This document shows positions 36,637 through 47,427 of a DNA stretch of 64,000 nt, in pieces. This DNA comes from Flavobacterium anhuiense (GTDB taxonomy: Bacteria > Bacteroidota > Bacteroidia > Flavobacteriales > Flavobacteriaceae), in assembly GCF_004151235.1 (NCBI RefSeq), contig NZ_JUIV01000003.1, positions 248,001 through 312,000 of the forward strand. Reading direction: 5' to 3'. The number at the start of each line of letters is the position of its first letter. Positions within the stretch are counted from its first letter, which is position 1. Position numbers and translations under genes: made by a program. A model generated the notes under the pieces. That model made no database searches and was not told the origin of the DNA. It saw nothing but the letters and a program-made list of their open reading frames with translations.

Positions 36637-37972
36637 TTAAAATCTTTTTAATTGAAGGAACCATTTCTCCCAGATCACCAGCTCCGATTGTTACAATAAT
36701 AGGTGCATCACTGGCTTTGATTTCACCTAATAAATCTTCTTTTGCAACAATTTTCTTGTTCGTATTGGTCATTTTACCCAAAAGCCATTCAGAAGTCACT
36801 CCTTCCATCGGAAGCTCTCTTGCAGGATAAATATCCATCAAAAATACTTCGTCAAACTGCGATAAGCTTTCTGCAAATCCGTCAACAAAATCTCTCGTTC
36901 TGCTGAATAAATGCGGCTGGAAAATTGCCAAAACTTTACGCCCTGGATACAATTCTCTAACTGCATGATGAACAGCATTTATTTCTGTTGGATGATGCGC
37001 ATAATCATCAATATATACTAAATTTTCGCTCTTAATCTGATACGAAAAACGTCTTCTGATTCCGTTGAATGAAGCAATGGCTTTTGCAATGGAATCGGTC
37101 GGGGTGCCGAAAGTTTTAGCCATCGCAATAGCCATCAATCCATTCATTAAATTGTGTTTTCCAGGCAGTCCGAAACATAAATCTTTCATGATTTCTGACG
37201 GCGTTTGCACGTCAAAAACATAAGCCCCATCTTCAATACGAACGTTGTAAGCCTTATATACAGCATCTTCATTTATAGCACATTGAACGCCGTCTAAAGG
37301 CAATTCTTTGGTTATAAAAAGATTATTTTTATCTTCTACTTTGGCAGCAAATTCTCTAAAAGAAGCTTGAATTGCATCGCTAGTTCCATAGATATCCAAA
37401 TGATCCGCATCCATAGAAGTCACACAAGCAATATCTGGGCGCAAATGCAAAAATGATCTGTCAAATTCGTCTGCTTCAACAACTGTTACCGTTTTTCCGC
37501 TTCCGATTAAGTTAGAATTGTAATTCTCTACAATTCCTCCGATAAAAGCAGTTACATCTGCACCGCTTTGAAACAAAATATGCCCCAAAATACTAGATGT
37601 AGTAGTTTTTCCGTGCGTTCCAGCAACTGCAAAACAGAAAGTATCTCTACTTATAATTCCAAGAACTTCAGCACGCTTTTTAACTTCATAATGCCTTTCA
37701 ATAAAATAATTCCACTCTGAATGTGTTTTTGGAACTGCTGGCGTATAAATTACCAATGTATTCTCCACATAATAATCACTTGGAATTAAATTAATATTGT
37801 CTTCAAAATGAATATCTATACCACTTTCAATCAATTCATTAGTCAGCATAGAAGGCGTTTTATCGTAGCCTGAAACATTCTTTCCAATAAACTTGAAATA
37901 ACGAGCCAGGGCACTCATTCCGATACCTCCAATACCAATAAAATAAACGTTTTGTATTTGATTTAAATTCAT
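36623..37972 (-). CDS. murC: MurC, UDP-MurNAc-L-alanine ligase
   Basis: 449 residues. Rossmann N-terminus FIGIGGIGMSALA (11-23), ATP loop GTHGKTTT (118-125), and DDYAHHPTEI of the C-terminal domain are diagnostic. Adds L-Ala to UDP-MurNAc in the cytoplasm. Separated from murG by 51 bases containing an AAGC repeat. Confidence 0.97.
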   Translation of the reverse strand: MNLNQIQNVYFIGIGGIGMSALARYFKFIGKNVSGYDKTPSMLTNELIESGIDIHFEDNINLIPSDYYVENTLVIYTPAVPKTHSEWNYFIERHYEVKKRAEVLGIISRDTFCFAVAGTHGKTTTSSILGHILFQSGADVTAFIGGIVENYNSNLIGSGKTVTVVEADEFDRSFLHLRPDIACVTSMDADHLDIYGTSDAIQASFREFAAKVEDKNNLFITKELPLDGVQCAINEDAVYKAYNVRIEDGAYVFDVQTPSEIMKDLCFGLPGKHNLMNGLMAIAMAKTFGTPTDSIAKAIASFNGIRRRFSYQIKSENLVYIDDYAHHPTEINAVHHAVRELYPGRKVLAIFQPHLFSRTRDFVDGFAESLSQFDEVFLMDIYPARELPMEGVTSEWLLGKMTNTNKKIVAKEDLLGEIKASDAPIIVTIGAGDLGEMVPSIKKILNENI

Positions 37973-37980
37973 TTTTATTT

Positions 37981-38010
37981 GCTTTAAGCATTAAGCTATA
38001 GGCTTTAAGC
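37981..38010. repeat. AAGC-type repeat between murG and murC
   Basis: GCTTTAAGCATTAAGC and TATAGGCTTTAAGCC: same words as the repeats around the first four-helix gene, but here without any gene. Confidence 0.7.
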
Positions 38011-38023
38011 CTTCGCCTATATT

Positions 38024-39115
38024 TTACTTTTTAATTAACTTCACAATTTCTGCAACAATATCCTGTGTCGCTCTTGGTTTGGCCAGTTTTTTAATATTAT
38101 CACTTAGTTGTTTCTGTTTTCCAGAATCTTTCAGCAGCGCTTCAAAAACAATGCTAAACTGGCTGTCAAGCTCAGATTCTTTCAACAAAATCGCACCTTT
38201 TTCATCTACAATTGCCTGCGCATTTTTAGTTTGGTGATCCTCAGCTACATTAGGCGACGGAATAAAAATCACTGGTTTTCCGACAATGCATAATTCTGAC
38301 ACCGACGAAGCGCCTGCACGTGAAATTATGACATCTGATGCTGCATAAACAAAATCCATTCTTTCAATAAAATCGACCACTTTTACATTTGGCTGATTGT
38401 ATTTTTTATATTCTTCAAAATATAACTTCCCGCATTGCCAGATTACTTGCACGTCTTGAGAAAGAAAATTTTGCAGTTCTTTTTCGATTAACTGATTAAT
38501 TCTTCTTGCGCCTAAACTTCCTCCTAAAACCAGCAATGTTTTCTTATTCGGATCTAAACCATAGAAAGCAATTGCTTCGTCACGTTTGCTCTCAATATCA
38601 ATTAAATCCTGACGAACTGGATTTCCAGTTAAAACAATTTTCTCTTTTGGGAAAAAACGCTCCAAATTTTGATACGCTACACAAATTGCATTGGCTTTTT
38701 TGCTCAACAATTTATTTGTTATCCCCGGATAAGAATTCTGCTCTTGAACCACTGTTGGAATTCCTGCCGAACCTGCCGCTTGCAATAATGGTCCGCTGGC
38801 AAAACCACCCGTTCCAATTACTACATTTGGCTTGAACTTTTTAACAATTCTTTTTGATTCCAATAAACTGCTTGCCAATTTTAACGGAAACATTAAATTT
38901 TGTAAAGTCAATTTTCTTTGTAATCCAGCAATCCAAAGACCTTTTATTTCATAACCCGCCTGAGGCACTTTCTGCATTTCCATTTTATCTTTGGCCCCTA
39001 CAAAAAGAAATTCTGCATCAGGAAATTGTAATTTTAATTCATTTGCAATCGCAATTGCAGGATAGATATGCCCTCCTGTTCCTCCTCCGCTAAGTATGAA
39101 TTTATACTTTGTCAT
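38024..39115 (-). CDS. murG: MurG, lipid II synthase
   Basis: 363 residues. Glycine-rich loop GGGTGGH (10-16) and the C-terminal sugar-donor region ([20 protein letters not shown], quoted in part) are typical. It transfers GlcNAc from UDP-GlcNAc to lipid I on the inner face of the membrane. Confidence 0.97.
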   Translation of the reverse strand: MTKYKFILSGGGTGGHIYPAIAIANELKLQFPDAEFLFVGAKDKMEMQKVPQAGYEIKGLWIAGLQRKLTLQNLMFPLKLASSLLESKRIVKKFKPNVVIGTGGFASGPLLQAAGSAGIPTVVQEQNSYPGITNKLLSKKANAICVAYQNLERFFPKEKIVLTGNPVRQDLIDIESKRDEAIAFYGLDPNKKTLLVLGGSLGARRINQLIEKELQNFLSQDVQVIWQCGKLYFEEYKKYNQPNVKVVDFIERMDFVYAASDVIISRAGASSVSELCIVGKPVIFIPSPNVAEDHQTKNAQAIVDEKGAILLKESELDSQFSIVFEALLKDSGKQKQLSDNIKKLAKPRATQDIVAEIVKLIKK

Positions 39116-39160
39116 CTTTCTAAAAATTACAACTTTTTAAAAACTTTTTATATTCTAATC

Positions 39161-40480
39161 TTATTTGTTTAAAACCGCATTCATCGGATTTCTTGAATTA
39201 TCTTCAATGGAATACAAAGCTTCTTCTTCGTAAATCTCTTCTTTTTCATCAACTGGCAAATCATCTTCTGCCAATTCTTTATCTATTAATCTCTGAAGCG
39301 CTTCTTTTCTTCTTGCTTTTTCTTCTTGTTCTTCAGCAATTTCTTCTTCTTTTTTGGTTACGCTAATGATAATTCCAAGAGAGAAACAAGTCATCCAGAT
39401 CGAACTACCTCCAGAACTTATCAGCGGAAGCGTTTGCCCTGTTACCGGCAATAATTCTACTGCAACCGCCATATTAATCATAGCCTGAAATATCATCGGA
39501 AATCCGAGACCGACGACGACTAATTTTCCAAACAATGTATTAGCTTTATGCGAAGCGATCACAAATCGGAACAGCAATAATAAGTACAGAACCAATATTG
39601 CAACACCTCCAACTAAACCATATTCTTCTACTACAATTGCATATATAAAATCTGAAGATGATTGTGGCAAGAAATTTTTCTGAACACTTTTTCCTGGCCC
39701 TAATCCGCCTAATCTTCCCGATGCAATTGCAATTTTTGCCTTTTCAATCTGATAATCATCTTCATCTGGTTTGTCTGTTGTAAAGTTCATAATACGACTT
39801 TCCCAAGTTGAAACCCTGCTGAAGAATCTTGAATCTGGAAATGCTTTAGCCACCAAAAGGAAAAAAGCCAACATTGCAATTCCCGATCCGATGATAAAAG
39901 CGATATATTTTAATGGATATTTACCAATGAACGTAAGCATCATTACCATTGAAAATATCAACGCTGTGGTCGAAAAGTTGGCTGGTAATATTAATGCCAA
40001 GGTGATAAATACCGGAATCCAAAGCTGAATAAACGAGGTTTGAAACGGTTCGTTTTCTTCTTTGGTTTTCGACAAATAACGTGCAACGTAAATAAACAAT
40101 ACGCTTGCCGCTAAAGTAGAAGTCTGAAACGTAATTCCAATGAACGGCACCTGAATCCAACGGCTTGCATTTGCTCCCGCAATTACTGTCCCTTTCAACA
40201 AAGTGTACAGTAATAATAACCAAACCACTGGAAGCGCAATTTTTGAAATTGCTCTAAAATAATGGTACGGCACTTTATGAACCCAGTAAATGATCAAAAA
40301 ACCGATACAAACGTGAGCTAGGTGTTTTACCAAATATCCCAATGTATTTCCTGTTCCGTGACCTATATACGCCAGATTGCTACTTGCACTAAAAACAGGC
40401 ATAAACGAAAACAACGCCAATAGGGCCACGAATGACCATATTACTCTATCTCCCTTTAGTTTATTTACCAGTTCCTTCAT
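39161..40480 (-). CDS. ftsW: FtsW, septal SEDS glycosyltransferase
   Basis: 439 residues, about ten membrane helices. Conserved SEDS pieces: ASRWIQVPFIGITFQTST, the extracellular loop with DFIYAIVVEEYGLVGG, and PLISSGGSS. An acidic cytoplasmic tail (about 380-439) is an addition typical of the phylum. It polymerises lipid II with the transpeptidase encoded at 45059. Confidence 0.95.
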   Translation of the reverse strand: MKELVNKLKGDRVIWSFVALLALFSFMPVFSASSNLAYIGHGTGNTLGYLVKHLAHVCIGFLIIYWVHKVPYHYFRAISKIALPVVWLLLLYTLLKGTVIAGANASRWIQVPFIGITFQTSTLAASVLFIYVARYLSKTKEENEPFQTSFIQLWIPVFITLALILPANFSTTALIFSMVMMLTFIGKYPLKYIAFIIGSGIAMLAFFLLVAKAFPDSRFFSRVSTWESRIMNFTTDKPDEDDYQIEKAKIAIASGRLGGLGPGKSVQKNFLPQSSSDFIYAIVVEEYGLVGGVAILVLYLLLLFRFVIASHKANTLFGKLVVVGLGFPMIFQAMINMAVAVELLPVTGQTLPLISSGGSSIWMTCFSLGIIISVTKKEEEIAEEQEEKARRKEALQRLIDKELAEDDLPVDEKEEIYEEEALYSIEDNSRNPMNAVLNK

Positions 40481-40491
40481 TGTAGATTTCT

Positions 40492-40510
40492 GATTTTAGA
40501 TTTTAGATTA
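40492..40510. repeat. Left flank repeat of the second four-helix gene
   Basis: GATTTTAGATTTTAGATTA, the reverse complement of the words at 40928-40960. Confidence 0.7.
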
Positions 40511-40529
40511 TTTTCCAAAACCTTCGGTT

Positions 40530-40895
40530 TTATTTATTGATTCTTTTATTTACTGTTTTTAAACTGCTGACAAAAATGGCTGTTAATTCATTTGCTTCCT
40601 TTAGGATTGTCTCCAATTCTTCTTTTACAATCCACATTTTTTCTTTAATAATCTCCAACCAAAACAAAGTTTCATCTGCTTCTTCTAAGACTATATTCAT
40701 TTTAGCAATAAATTCTCTATCGCTTCTGGCTCGACAAACTGCTCTATAATTTGCTCCAACAGATGTTCCACTTCTTACTATTTGATTAGTTATTGATCTA
40801 ATCACATTTGTATTTGGCATTTTTTCAGCCAGTTCAATTATCATCAAAGAGAACTTTTTGGTCCTCATTTTCATTTCATCTGTCGTCATAATCAA
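40530..40895 (-). CDS. Second four-helix bundle protein
   Basis: 121 residues. Signature IVRSGTSVGANYRAVCRARS (about 48-67) and EADETLFWLEII. It belongs to a different subgroup from the copy at 2755 (little identity outside the signature). It interrupts the dcw cluster between ftsW and murD, is in the same direction as the cluster, and is flanked by inverted TCTAAAATC repeats. Function unknown; probably an acquired cassette. Confidence 0.88.
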   Translation of the reverse strand: MIMTTDEMKMRTKKFSLMIIELAEKMPNTNVIRSITNQIVRSGTSVGANYRAVCRARSDREFIAKMNIVLEEADETLFWLEIIKEKMWIVKEELETILKEANELTAIFVSSLKTVNKRINK

Positions 40896-40927
40896 AAAGA
40901 ACTTATTTTAATTCAAAGATTGGGAAC

Positions 40928-40960
40928 AATCTAAAATCTGAACTCTAAAATCTAAAATTA
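40928..40960. repeat. Right flank repeat of the second four-helix gene
   Basis: AATCTAAAATCTGAAC followed by TCTAAAATCTAAAATTA; inverse of the left flank. Confidence 0.7.
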
Positions 40961-42289
40961 TAAATTGTATACCGCTTGTTTAAATTGTTTTCCACGATCT
41001 TCGTAATTTTCGAATAAATCGAAACTCGCGCAGGCTGGAGACAATAAAACAACATCGCCTTTTTCTGTTAATCTTTGAGCAGTTTTTACTGCATCATTCA
41101 TATTGTTTACTTCAACCATAATATCAACAACGTTTCCAAAAGCATCGATAATTTTGCGGTTATCGATTCCAAGACAAATAATAGCTTTTACTTTTTCACG
41201 CACTAATGACATTAATTCGTTGTAGTCATTTCCTTTATCAACACCTCCAACAATCCATACTGTTGGCGCATTCATACTATCCAAAGCAAAGAAAGTAGCA
41301 TTTACGTTTGTTGCTTTTGAATCGTTGATATATTGAACGTTTTGTATTTTTAATACTTTTTCTAAACGGTGCTCAACACCTTGGAAATTAGATAGACTTT
41401 CACGAATTGTTGCATTTCTAATTTGCATCAATTTAGCTACAGAGCTTGCTGCCATGGCGTTTTTCATATTATGTTTTCCTTCTAACGCAATGTGTTCTGT
41501 ATCCATTGTAAACTCTTCTTGGTTGATCTTTATTTCCATTTTGTTGTTATTTATAGAAGCCCCTTCATCAAATTTTTTCGTCAATGAAAAAGGAATTAGT
41601 TTTGCTTTTGTTTTGTTCTTCTTTAACCATTCGGTACTTGCTTCATCATCTGCATCGTATATGAGATAATCATTTTCAGTCTGGTTCATCGTTATTCGGA
41701 ACTTCGAATTGATATAATTTTCATATTTATATTCATATCGATCTAAATGGTCCGGACTAATATTAGTTATTATCGCAATATCGGGTCTGTAATTTATTAT
41801 TCCGTCTAACTGAAAACTGCTTAATTCAAGAACGTATGCATCGAATTTATTTTCTGCAACTTGCCACGCGAAGCTTTTTCCAATATTACCTCCCAACCCG
41901 ACATTCAATCCTGCATATTTCAGCAAGTGATGCGTTAGCATTGTGGTGGTCGTTTTACCATTACTTCCCGTAATCCCGATGGTCATTGCTTCTGTATAGG
42001 GTATCGCAAATTCGATTTCCGAAATCACCTTTACTCCCGCTGCAACCAGCTTTTTTACTATCGGAGATTTATCTGGAATTCCTGGGCTTTTCATCACCAC
42101 ATCTGCATTTAGAATCAAATCTTCTGTATGCTGCTCTTCTTCCCAGGCTATTTTATTAATGATAAGAACTTCTTTATAACTCTCTTTTATTTTTCCAAAA
42201 TCGGATACAAAAACATCATATCCTTGTTTCTTACCGAGGATCGCGGTTCCTACTCCGCTTTCTCCTCCTCCAAGTACTACTAGCCTCAT
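40958..42289 (-). CDS. murD: MurD, UDP-MurNAc-L-Ala D-glutamate ligase
   Basis: 443 residues. ATP loop GSNGKTTT (108-115), central NISPDHLDRY, and C-terminal LLSPACASFDLFENYEDRG are diagnostic. Its stop is just past the four-helix insertion; its start abuts mraY. Confidence 0.97.
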   Translation of the reverse strand: MRLVVLGGGESGVGTAILGKKQGYDVFVSDFGKIKESYKEVLIINKIAWEEEQHTEDLILNADVVMKSPGIPDKSPIVKKLVAAGVKVISEIEFAIPYTEAMTIGITGSNGKTTTTMLTHHLLKYAGLNVGLGGNIGKSFAWQVAENKFDAYVLELSSFQLDGIINYRPDIAIITNISPDHLDRYEYKYENYINSKFRITMNQTENDYLIYDADDEASTEWLKKNKTKAKLIPFSLTKKFDEGASINNNKMEIKINQEEFTMDTEHIALEGKHNMKNAMAASSVAKLMQIRNATIRESLSNFQGVEHRLEKVLKIQNVQYINDSKATNVNATFFALDSMNAPTVWIVGGVDKGNDYNELMSLVREKVKAIICLGIDNRKIIDAFGNVVDIMVEVNNMNDAVKTAQRLTEKGDVVLLSPACASFDLFENYEDRGKQFKQAVYNL

Positions 42290-43522
42290 CTATCGTAATT
42301 TTAAAGTAATGATTGATAAAATGGCTAACATTACGGCAACAATCCAAAAACGGGTTACGATTTTACTTTCGTGATATCCCTTTTTCTGATAATGATGATG
42401 AAGCGGAGACATCAGGAAAATTCTTCGTCCTTCACCGAAACGCTTCTTCGTATATTTAAAATAAGTTACCTGAATAATTACTGAAGCACTTTCTGCTAAG
42501 AAAATCCCGCAGAATAAAACAATCAATATTTCTTTACGAACTGCAATTGCCAAGACTGCGATGATCCCCCCAATAGTCAAACTTCCTGTATCTCCCATAA
42601 AAACTGATGCGGGATAAGAGTTGTACCAAAGAAACCCAATCAATGCTCCAACAAAAGCTGATATAAAGACGGTCATTTCTCCCGAATTGGGGATGTACAT
42701 AATGTTCAGATAATTTGAGAATATGATATTACCTGAAACGAATGTGAATATCCCTAGCGCGAGGACAGAAATTGCGGATGTTCCTGCGGCGAGTCCATCG
42801 ATTCCATCTGTCAAATTTGCTCCGTTTGAAACTGCTGTGATAATGAAAATTACCACTGGAATAAATACCAACCAAGCCCATTTCTCATATCCTTCACCCA
42901 TGAAAGACAATACTTCAGCATAGTCAAATTCGTTATTTTTTACGAAAGGAATTGTAGTTGCTGTAGACTTTTCTTCAACTCCAGCAGGCACAATAACTGT
43001 CGAATTTGCTGCAGTTTTAAATACATCTGTACGACCTGTATCTGTTCTTACTGTAACGGCAGGATTAAAATAAAGAACTGCCCCAACGATTATCCCTAGA
43101 CCAACTTGACCAATTACTTTAAAAATACCTTTTAATCCTTGCTTATCTTTTTTGAATATTTTGATATAATCATCAACAAAACCAATTGTTCCCATCCATA
43201 ATGTTGTTACAATTAGCAAAACAATATAGATGTTGTGTAATCTTGCAAATAATAAAACTGGAACCAAAGTGGCAAAAATGATAATCAGTCCACCCATTGT
43301 TGGTGTACCAGCTTTCTCATTCTGACCAGCAAGACCAAGTTCGCGTACTGTTTCTCCAACTTGCTGACGGCGCAAAAAGTTAATTACTCTTTTACCATAA
43401 ATAGTCGACAAAAGCAACGAAAGCATAAATGCCAAAGCTGACCTAAATGTGATGTACTGGAAAACTCCCGTTCCAGGAATGTCCAATGTTTTATCAAAAT
43501 ATTCAAATAAATAGTACAGCAT
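42290..43522 (-). CDS. mraY: MraY, phospho-MurNAc-pentapeptide transferase
   Basis: 410 residues, about ten membrane helices. [17 protein letters not shown] carries the catalytic aspartates, and [15 protein letters not shown] and [14 protein letters not shown] are family signatures. An insertion of about 50 residues (about 165-215) after the fourth helix makes it longer than the 360-residue E. coli enzyme. It makes lipid I from UDP-MurNAc-pentapeptide. Confidence 0.97.
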   Translation of the reverse strand: MLYYLFEYFDKTLDIPGTGVFQYITFRSALAFMLSLLLSTIYGKRVINFLRRQQVGETVRELGLAGQNEKAGTPTMGGLIIIFATLVPVLLFARLHNIYIVLLIVTTLWMGTIGFVDDYIKIFKKDKQGLKGIFKVIGQVGLGIIVGAVLYFNPAVTVRTDTGRTDVFKTAANSTVIVPAGVEEKSTATTIPFVKNNEFDYAEVLSFMGEGYEKWAWLVFIPVVIFIITAVSNGANLTDGIDGLAAGTSAISVLALGIFTFVSGNIIFSNYLNIMYIPNSGEMTVFISAFVGALIGFLWYNSYPASVFMGDTGSLTIGGIIAVLAIAVRKEILIVLFCGIFLAESASVIIQVTYFKYTKKRFGEGRRIFLMSPLHHHYQKKGYHESKIVTRFWIVAVMLAILSIITLKLR

Positions 43523-43598
43523 ATTTTTTATTTTTTAAATTCCAATTTTGAAATTCCAAATTCCAATCATTTTGGTGGTATTTGAACTTAATTTTTTC

Positions 43599-45062
43599 TT
43601 ATTTATTTAGTTGTTCTAAAATTTCTTTTACCGTTTCCATATCATCAAAATGATGACGAACACCGCTTATTTCCTGATACGTTTCATGTCCTTTTCCTGC
43701 AATTAGAATGATATCTTTAGGCTGAGCCAATTGACAAGCTGTTTTAATCGCCTGTTTTCTATCTGTAATTCGCAGCATTTTTTTATAGTTGTGGGGCTCA
43801 ACTCCCTGTTCCATTTCGTCCAAAATAACTTCGGGATCTTCATTTCTTGGATTATCTGAAGTTAAAACTGCTTTATCACTCAAGTCTGAAGCGATTTTTG
43901 CCATAATCGGACGTTTTGTCTTATCGCGATTTCCTCCACAACCCACAACAGTAATTAACTGCTCGTTTTTGGTACGGATATCATTTATAGTTTTTAAAAC
44001 ATTTTCCAATGCGTCTGGCGTATGTGCGTAATCTACAACAGCAGTAATTCCTCCATCTGAAACGATGTATTGAAAACGACCCGAAACACTTTCTAAATCA
44101 GACAACAAACGCAACGCTTCTAGACTATCAATACCAAGCTCTACAGCTGTTCCGTAAATAGCTAAAACATTGTATGCGTTGAAAGTACCGATCAGCTTTA
44201 CCCAAACTTCATTGTCGTTAATTTTTAATAATAATCCAGACAATTGGCTTTCTAAAATCTGTGCTCTATAATCTGCATATGATTTTAAAGCATACGTCAG
44301 TTTTTTAGCCACTGTATTCTGAAGCATTACAGAACCGTTTTTATCATCAATATTTGACAATACAAAAGCCGATTTTGGAAGTGAGTCAAAAAATGACTTC
44401 TTAACGTCTCTATATTCAGCAAACGTTGGGTGATAATCTAAATGATCGTGAGACAGATTCGTAAAAATGCCACCTACAAAATGCAAAGCTTCTGTACGTT
44501 TTTGGTGAATTCCGTGCGAACTTACCTCCATAAAACAGTGCGTAACTCCAGCCTCAACCATTTCATTTAAATAATGATTAATAGTCAAAGAATCTGGCGT
44601 TGTATGCGTCGCAGGATATTCCGTTTTATCTACTACGATTTTTACAGTTGACAACAAGCCTACTTTAAAACCAGCTTTTTCAAACAATTGAAACAATAAC
44701 GATGCAATTGTCGTTTTACCGTTTGTTCCAGTTACCCCAACTAATTTCAGTTTTGCAGATGGATCTCCAAAATAATTAGCTGCCATAAAAGCCAAAGCCG
44801 TATTCGTATCTTTTACCTGAATATACGTTACATCATTAGCAGTATTTGCTGGAAGCGTATCACAAATAATTGCTTTTGCTCCTAGCTGAATAGCTTTCTC
44901 GATATAATCATGTCCATCTGAAAGCGAACCTCTTATTGCTACAAAAACATCATTTGTTTCTACTTTACGTGAATCAAATTCAATTTTAGAAATAGCAATA
45001 TCTGTTGAACCTTTTACTGATTCAATAGCTACTTTATATAATATGTCTTTTAATACTTTCAC
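43599..45062 (-). CDS. murE: MurE, UDP-MurNAc-tripeptide synthetase (meso-DAP type)
   Basis: 487 residues. ATP loop GTNGKTT (112-118); the DNPR motif (TSDNPRNEDP) indicates meso-diaminopimelate rather than lysine as substrate. Overlaps the upstream PBP gene by 4 bases. Confidence 0.96.
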   Translation of the reverse strand: MKVLKDILYKVAIESVKGSTDIAISKIEFDSRKVETNDVFVAIRGSLSDGHDYIEKAIQLGAKAIICDTLPANTANDVTYIQVKDTNTALAFMAANYFGDPSAKLKLVGVTGTNGKTTIASLLFQLFEKAGFKVGLLSTVKIVVDKTEYPATHTTPDSLTINHYLNEMVEAGVTHCFMEVSSHGIHQKRTEALHFVGGIFTNLSHDHLDYHPTFAEYRDVKKSFFDSLPKSAFVLSNIDDKNGSVMLQNTVAKKLTYALKSYADYRAQILESQLSGLLLKINDNEVWVKLIGTFNAYNVLAIYGTAVELGIDSLEALRLLSDLESVSGRFQYIVSDGGITAVVDYAHTPDALENVLKTINDIRTKNEQLITVVGCGGNRDKTKRPIMAKIASDLSDKAVLTSDNPRNEDPEVILDEMEQGVEPHNYKKMLRITDRKQAIKTACQLAQPKDIILIAGKGHETYQEISGVRHHFDDMETVKEILEQLNK

Positions 45063-47068
45063 GATAATTCTAATACAATTGTTGTGTTTTTGCTTATACT
45101 AGTTCCAGCTTGAATCGATTGATTTTTTACTTTTCCCATTCCATTTACTTTCACTTTTAAACCTAAATTCTCAAGTAAAGCAATCGCGTCCATTCCAGGC
45201 ATTCCTTTTAAATTAGGAATCTGATTCAATTTTTTATTAGCCTCAGCCGTATATTTATCATAACTAGCATCCTGTTTTGGAATTCTAGTATCTAATTTTT
45301 TAATCTTATTTGTTGAAGGCGCATCTGTAAAAATCTTTTGTGCGATTCTTTTAAAAACTGGTCCTGCAACGTCTGCTCCGTAATAATTATTCTTAGCTGT
45401 ATTCGGTTTATGAACTACCACAATACAAGAATATTTCGGGTGATCAGCCGGAAAATATCCAACAAAGGAAGAAGCATAATACAAGGCTGATTTTCCTTCT
45501 TTCCCTCCATAATTCATTTGAGCTGTTCCTGTCTTTCCTGCCATCGAAAAATCCTTCGAATACAATTTAGAACCTGTCCCTTTCTTTACCACATTAAGCA
45601 ATACCGCCTTCACTTTCTTTAATGTTTCTGGCGAACAAACTTTCGGATTTATAACTTCAACATCAAATTTCTTAATGGTTTTGTTCCATTCCTTAATTTC
45701 AGATACAAACTGCGGTTTTACCATCACACCATCATTTGCAATTGAATTATACAATGCCAAAGTTTGCATTGGTGTAACCGAAACGTTATAACCAAATGCC
45801 ATCCACGGAAGCGTAGTTCCTGACCAATGTTTGTCTCCTGGCTGAGGAATATATGGCCTTCCTTCTCCTTTAAAATGCAATCCCAATGTCTTGTTTAATC
45901 CATAACTGTTTATATGGTTAACAAACTTTGAAGGGTTATTTTTGTAATTATCATAAACCGCTTGAACCATTACAGTGTTTGACGAAAGTTCAAATCCACG
46001 TGCTAATGAAACTTTTCCATAACCTCCATTATGCGAGTCACGAACCGATCTTCCATAATATTTGACTACACCGTTATGGCTGTCATAAACCGTACTTGTA
46101 TCTGCCACTTTATCTTCTAAAATCGCCATTAAGTCAACTAGCTTGAAAGTTGATCCAGGTTCATGAGATTCGGCAATAGCATAATTTGTCGTTTCATAAT
46201 ACGATCCGTCTTCTGCTCTTCCTAAATTTGAAATTGCTTTTACATGACCTGTTTGTGTCTCCATTACTACCACACAACCATGATCTGCTTCGTAATCTTC
46301 TAATTGTTTTAACAAAGCATGATGTGCAATATCCTGAATGAAAACATCTATAGTTGAAATCACATCGTAACCATCAATTGGATCTACTTCATTAACATCA
46401 CGAATTGGTTTCCACTGCCCTTTTGCAATCTTCTGCTTTAGAATTTTGCCGTCTTTTCCGTTCAGATAACTTTTGAAAGCCCACTCAATTCCTTTTCCTA
46501 CCTCTACTCCAGTCGCAGGATCAATTCGATCATAACCAATCGTTCTTTCAGCAATTTTCCCTATCGGATGCTTTCTAACTGTTTCTTGCTCAACAATAAT
46601 CCCCCCTTTAAAAGCTCCTAGATTGAATAATGGAAAACTTTTTATTTTTACATATTCGGTATAGCTCAGCTTACGAGCGATCAAATAATAACGGTTTTTA
46701 TTTTCCCGCGCTTTTCGTAGTTCTTTCTGAAAATAGCTACTTGGCTTATCTAAAACTGTTGCCAAAGAATCTGACAATGGTTTTACATATTTCTCAAACG
46801 TTTCTGTTTTTGGCGCTTTTGCATCAAAACGAATCTCGTAATTCGGAATTGAGGTTGCCAGCAAACTTCCATCAGCAGAATAGATATTTCCTTTATTGGC
46901 CGGAATTACAAAATTTCTCACCGTACGCTGTTTTGCCAGTTTTCTGTAATAATCCCCTTCAACCCATTGAATATTGGTTAATTTAACAACAATAGCAATT
47001 GCCATCAAAAAGATGAAAACTGCTACGAGGTAAATTCTGTAGGATATATGTTTATCGTCTACTGCCAT
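45059..47068 (-). CDS. ftsI: Class B penicillin-binding protein (FtsI/PBP3) with PASTA domain
   Basis: 669 residues. N-terminal membrane helix (about 12-32), dimerisation domain, then transpeptidase motifs: SxxK at EPGSTFKL (Ser about 304), SSN near GFELSSNTVMV, and KTGTAQ (about 508). C-terminal PASTA repeat (about 610-669, PNLKGMPGMDAIALLENLG). Septal peptide cross-linker that pairs with FtsW. A PASTA tail is usual in Bacteroidota and Gram-positives but not in E. coli FtsI. Overlaps ftsL by 10 bases. Confidence 0.95.
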   Translation of the reverse strand: MAVDDKHISYRIYLVAVFIFLMAIAIVVKLTNIQWVEGDYYRKLAKQRTVRNFVIPANKGNIYSADGSLLATSIPNYEIRFDAKAPKTETFEKYVKPLSDSLATVLDKPSSYFQKELRKARENKNRYYLIARKLSYTEYVKIKSFPLFNLGAFKGGIIVEQETVRKHPIGKIAERTIGYDRIDPATGVEVGKGIEWAFKSYLNGKDGKILKQKIAKGQWKPIRDVNEVDPIDGYDVISTIDVFIQDIAHHALLKQLEDYEADHGCVVVMETQTGHVKAISNLGRAEDGSYYETTNYAIAESHEPGSTFKLVDLMAILEDKVADTSTVYDSHNGVVKYYGRSVRDSHNGGYGKVSLARGFELSSNTVMVQAVYDNYKNNPSKFVNHINSYGLNKTLGLHFKGEGRPYIPQPGDKHWSGTTLPWMAFGYNVSVTPMQTLALYNSIANDGVMVKPQFVSEIKEWNKTIKKFDVEVINPKVCSPETLKKVKAVLLNVVKKGTGSKLYSKDFSMAGKTGTAQMNYGGKEGKSALYYASSFVGYFPADHPKYSCIVVVHKPNTAKNNYYGADVAGPVFKRIAQKIFTDAPSTNKIKKLDTRIPKQDASYDKYTAEANKKLNQIPNLKGMPGMDAIALLENLGLKVKVNGMGKVKNQSIQAGTSISKNTTIVLELS

Positions 47069-47406
47069 ATTCTTTTAAAGAAACTTTTTTCTTCTTCTTT
47101 TTTAACTTCTATTTTCACTGGAGGAACTGTCGACGGAAAAATCTGTTTTTCTAACATTTTATCCGAAATGGTTGACTCCATTTTTAATTTCATCAATTCT
47201 GAACGTCGATCCACAAATTCCGATCTCAGTTCTTTTACTTCATTATTTAACTTCGCGATTTCAAAAACCTTTTGTTCGTATCGCTGTGTATTGGCAATCA
47301 TCAAAATGGCCAGCAGAATTATAAAGACGATAAATCGCCAATTTTTTACTGCATCTTCATGAATCAGGAATCTTGCTTTTAATATGCTAAATACACCACT
47401 TTTCAT
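47059..47406 (-). CDS. ftsL: FtsL-like division protein
   Basis: 115 residues. One membrane helix (about 22-40) and a coiled coil (about 48-80, KLNNEVKELRSEFVDRRSEL). Small bitopic protein at the position of ftsL between rsmH and the PBP gene; sequence identity in this family is low, so position is the main evidence. Would form the FtsQLB scaffold. Confidence 0.85.
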   Translation of the reverse strand: MKSGVFSILKARFLIHEDAVKNWRFIVFIILLAILMIANTQRYEQKVFEIAKLNNEVKELRSEFVDRRSELMKLKMESTISDKMLEKQIFPSTVPPVKIEVKKEEEKSFFKRIWQ

Positions 47407-47427
47407 TATTTCCTACCTTAATATATA

